Translations under genes and position numbers: made by a program
Shown here: in pieces, positions 5,973 through 6,958 of the stretch
How the letters are laid out: every line of letters begins with the position of its first letter
Position numbering within the stretch: the stretch's first letter is position 1
Notes under the pieces: generated by a model
Told to the model about the DNA's origin: nothing
Databases searched by the model: none
What the model saw: only the letters and a program-made list of their open reading frames with translations
Source: Planctomycetia bacterium
GTDB taxonomy: Bacteria; Planctomycetota; PLA2; JAEUHO01
Direction of reading: 5' to 3'
Assembly (NCBI GenBank): GCA_030618975.1
Contig: JAUXCH010000265.1
Span: forward strand, 1-6,958
DNA: 6,958 bases

Positions 5973-6954
5973 TCGATCCTCCCGCGTCAACCGGCGCGAC
6001 CTCCTCGCGCTGGGCGTGGGCGCCTTCGTCGTGGCGGCGATTCCCTTCGCCTCCCGACGCGGGTCCCGCCGCCTCGTGCGCCGCAGCGTGCCCGTCATGG
6101 GCACGGTCGCCGACCTGGCGCTCGTGCACGACGACGGGGCCGCCGCCCAGGCCGCGCTCGACGCCGCGATCCAGGAACTCCGCGACGTGGACGCCGCGAT
6201 GACCCGCTTCCGGGCGGACTCGGACGTCGGCCGCGCGAACGGCGCCGCCGCGCGCGAGGCGGTGGTCGTCACCCCCGCGACCGCGCGGGTTCTCGAGGCC
6301 TCGCTCGGCTGGGCCGAGGCCACCGGCGGCGCCTTCGATCCGTGCCTGGGCCGTGCGGCCGAGGCCTGGGAGGTCACGCGGCGCACCACGCCGCCCACGC
6401 CCGACGCCCTCCAGGGGCTCGCCCGCACGGGGCTCTGGCGCGCGCTCGACGTGTCGACCTGGCGCGGCCGGCCCGCCGTCCGCCTCCACGACGCCCACGC
6501 GGCGATCGACCTCGGCGGCATCGCGAAGGGCTACGGCGTCGACCGCGCCGTCCAGGCCCTGCGGGAGCACGGCATCGAGCACGCCCTCGTCAACGTGGGC
6601 GGCGACCTGTATGCCCTCGGCACCTCGGAGGACGGCGATCCCTGGCGCGTCGGCATCCGCTCGCCCGACGACCCGACCCGGCTCGTGGGCCGGATCGACA
6701 TCCGCGACGAGGCCGTCGCGACCTCCGGCGACTACGAGCGCCGTTTCCGCCACGCGGGGCGCACGTACCACCACCTGCTGGATCCGGCCACGGCCGCGCC
6801 CCGCGAGACCGAGGTCCACAGCGTCTCCGTGGTGGCCGGAACCTGCATGCAGGCGGACGCCGGCGCGACGGCCGCCTTCGGTCTCGATCCCGAGGCCGCG
6901 GCGAGGGCCTTCGCCCGCGTCGCCCCCGACGCCCGGATCGTCTCCACCGCGTAG
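5959..6954 (+). CDS. apbE: FAD:protein FMN transferase ApbE, Tat-exported
   Basis: 331 residues. ApbE splits FAD and links FMN through a phosphoester to Thr or Ser of target proteins outside the cytoplasm; here the obvious targets are T187 of RnfD and T211 of RnfG. The N-terminus has a twin-arginine signal, VNRRDLLALG (residues 10-19) followed by a hydrophobic stretch to about 31, without a lipobox cysteine. Family motifs occur in order: PVMGT (45-49), MTRFRADSDVGRAN (81-94), GGAFDPCLG (123-131), AIDLGGIAKGYGVD (182-195), NVGGDLYALG (212-221), VATSGDYERRF (253-263), YHHLLDP (270-276), and D300 with T304, the D-x3-T pair that binds Mg2+ in ApbE/Ftp structures. The protein is complete; only four bases follow the TAG. 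Being last in the operon and overlapping the small gene, it is probably expressed with the Rnf subunits. Small departures from consensus are DPC in place of the usual DPT and DPATAAP in place of DPRTG-x-P. Confidence 0.96.
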   Translation: MADSDRSSRVNRRDLLALGVGAFVVAAIPFASRRGSRRLVRRSVPVMGTVADLALVHDDGAAAQAALDAAIQELRDVDAAMTRFRADSDVGRANGAAAREAVVVTPATARVLEASLGWAEATGGAFDPCLGRAAEAWEVTRRTTPPTPDALQGLARTGLWRALDVSTWRGRPAVRLHDAHAAIDLGGIAKGYGVDRAVQALREHGIEHALVNVGGDLYALGTSEDGDPWRVGIRSPDDPTRLVGRIDIRDEAVATSGDYERRFRHAGRTYHHLLDPATAAPRETEVHSVSVVAGTCMQADAGATAAFGLDPEAAARAFARVAPDARIVSTA

Positions 6955-6958
6955 CCTC

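Noticed and set aside
5014..6819. A 601-residue open frame on the minus strand across rnfE, rnfA, the small gene and apbE
   Set aside because: It is antisense to four genes with clear family motifs, its translation is low-complexity (Gly/Ala/Arg/Asp/His-rich), and long antisense frames are expected at this GC content.

Overview
The window is one GC-rich (roughly two-thirds G+C), densely packed, plus-strand gene cluster: the 3' part of a pyruvate/2-oxoacid:ferredoxin oxidoreductase gene, then rnfC, rnfD, rnfG, rnfE, rnfA, a 63-residue cysteine-rich membrane protein, and apbE. All eight reading frames run the same way. From rnfC to the small gene every junction is a 4-base start/stop overlap, and apbE overlaps the small gene by 14 bases, so rnfC to apbE is almost certainly one translationally coupled operon. 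The 2-oxoacid oxidoreductase gene ends 19 bases before rnfC with no terminator between, so it is probably co-transcribed.

Layout: 1-1356, C-terminal thiamine-diphosphate part of the oxidoreductase with a fused [4Fe-4S] ferredoxin-like domain; 1376-5784, five of the six Rnf subunits in the order C-D-G-E-A; 5781-5972, a one-helix protein with four cysteines that resembles the Na+-NQR maturation factor NqrM in architecture; 5959-6954, a Tat-signal-bearing ApbE flavin transferase. There is no gene-free stretch longer than 19 bases, no RNA gene, no mobile element and no CRISPR array.

How the genes fit together (inference from family knowledge): 2-oxoacid oxidation gives reduced ferredoxin, Rnf passes those electrons to NAD+ while moving Na+ or H+ across the membrane (or runs in reverse), ApbE attaches FMN covalently to the threonines of RnfD and RnfG, and the small cysteine-rich protein may help load the iron centre shared by RnfA and RnfE. 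Both flavinylation sites fit the same D-x-x-[ST]-[SG]-A-T pattern. RnfB, the usual ferredoxin-accepting subunit, is not in the window. It may lie upstream, since rnfB is first in some rnfBCDGEA operons, or elsewhere.

Organism: a high-GC bacterium with an anaerobic or facultative energy metabolism, a Tat pathway and an Rnf complex. The sequence alone does not fix the phylum; a Gram-negative, non-model lineage is a guess.
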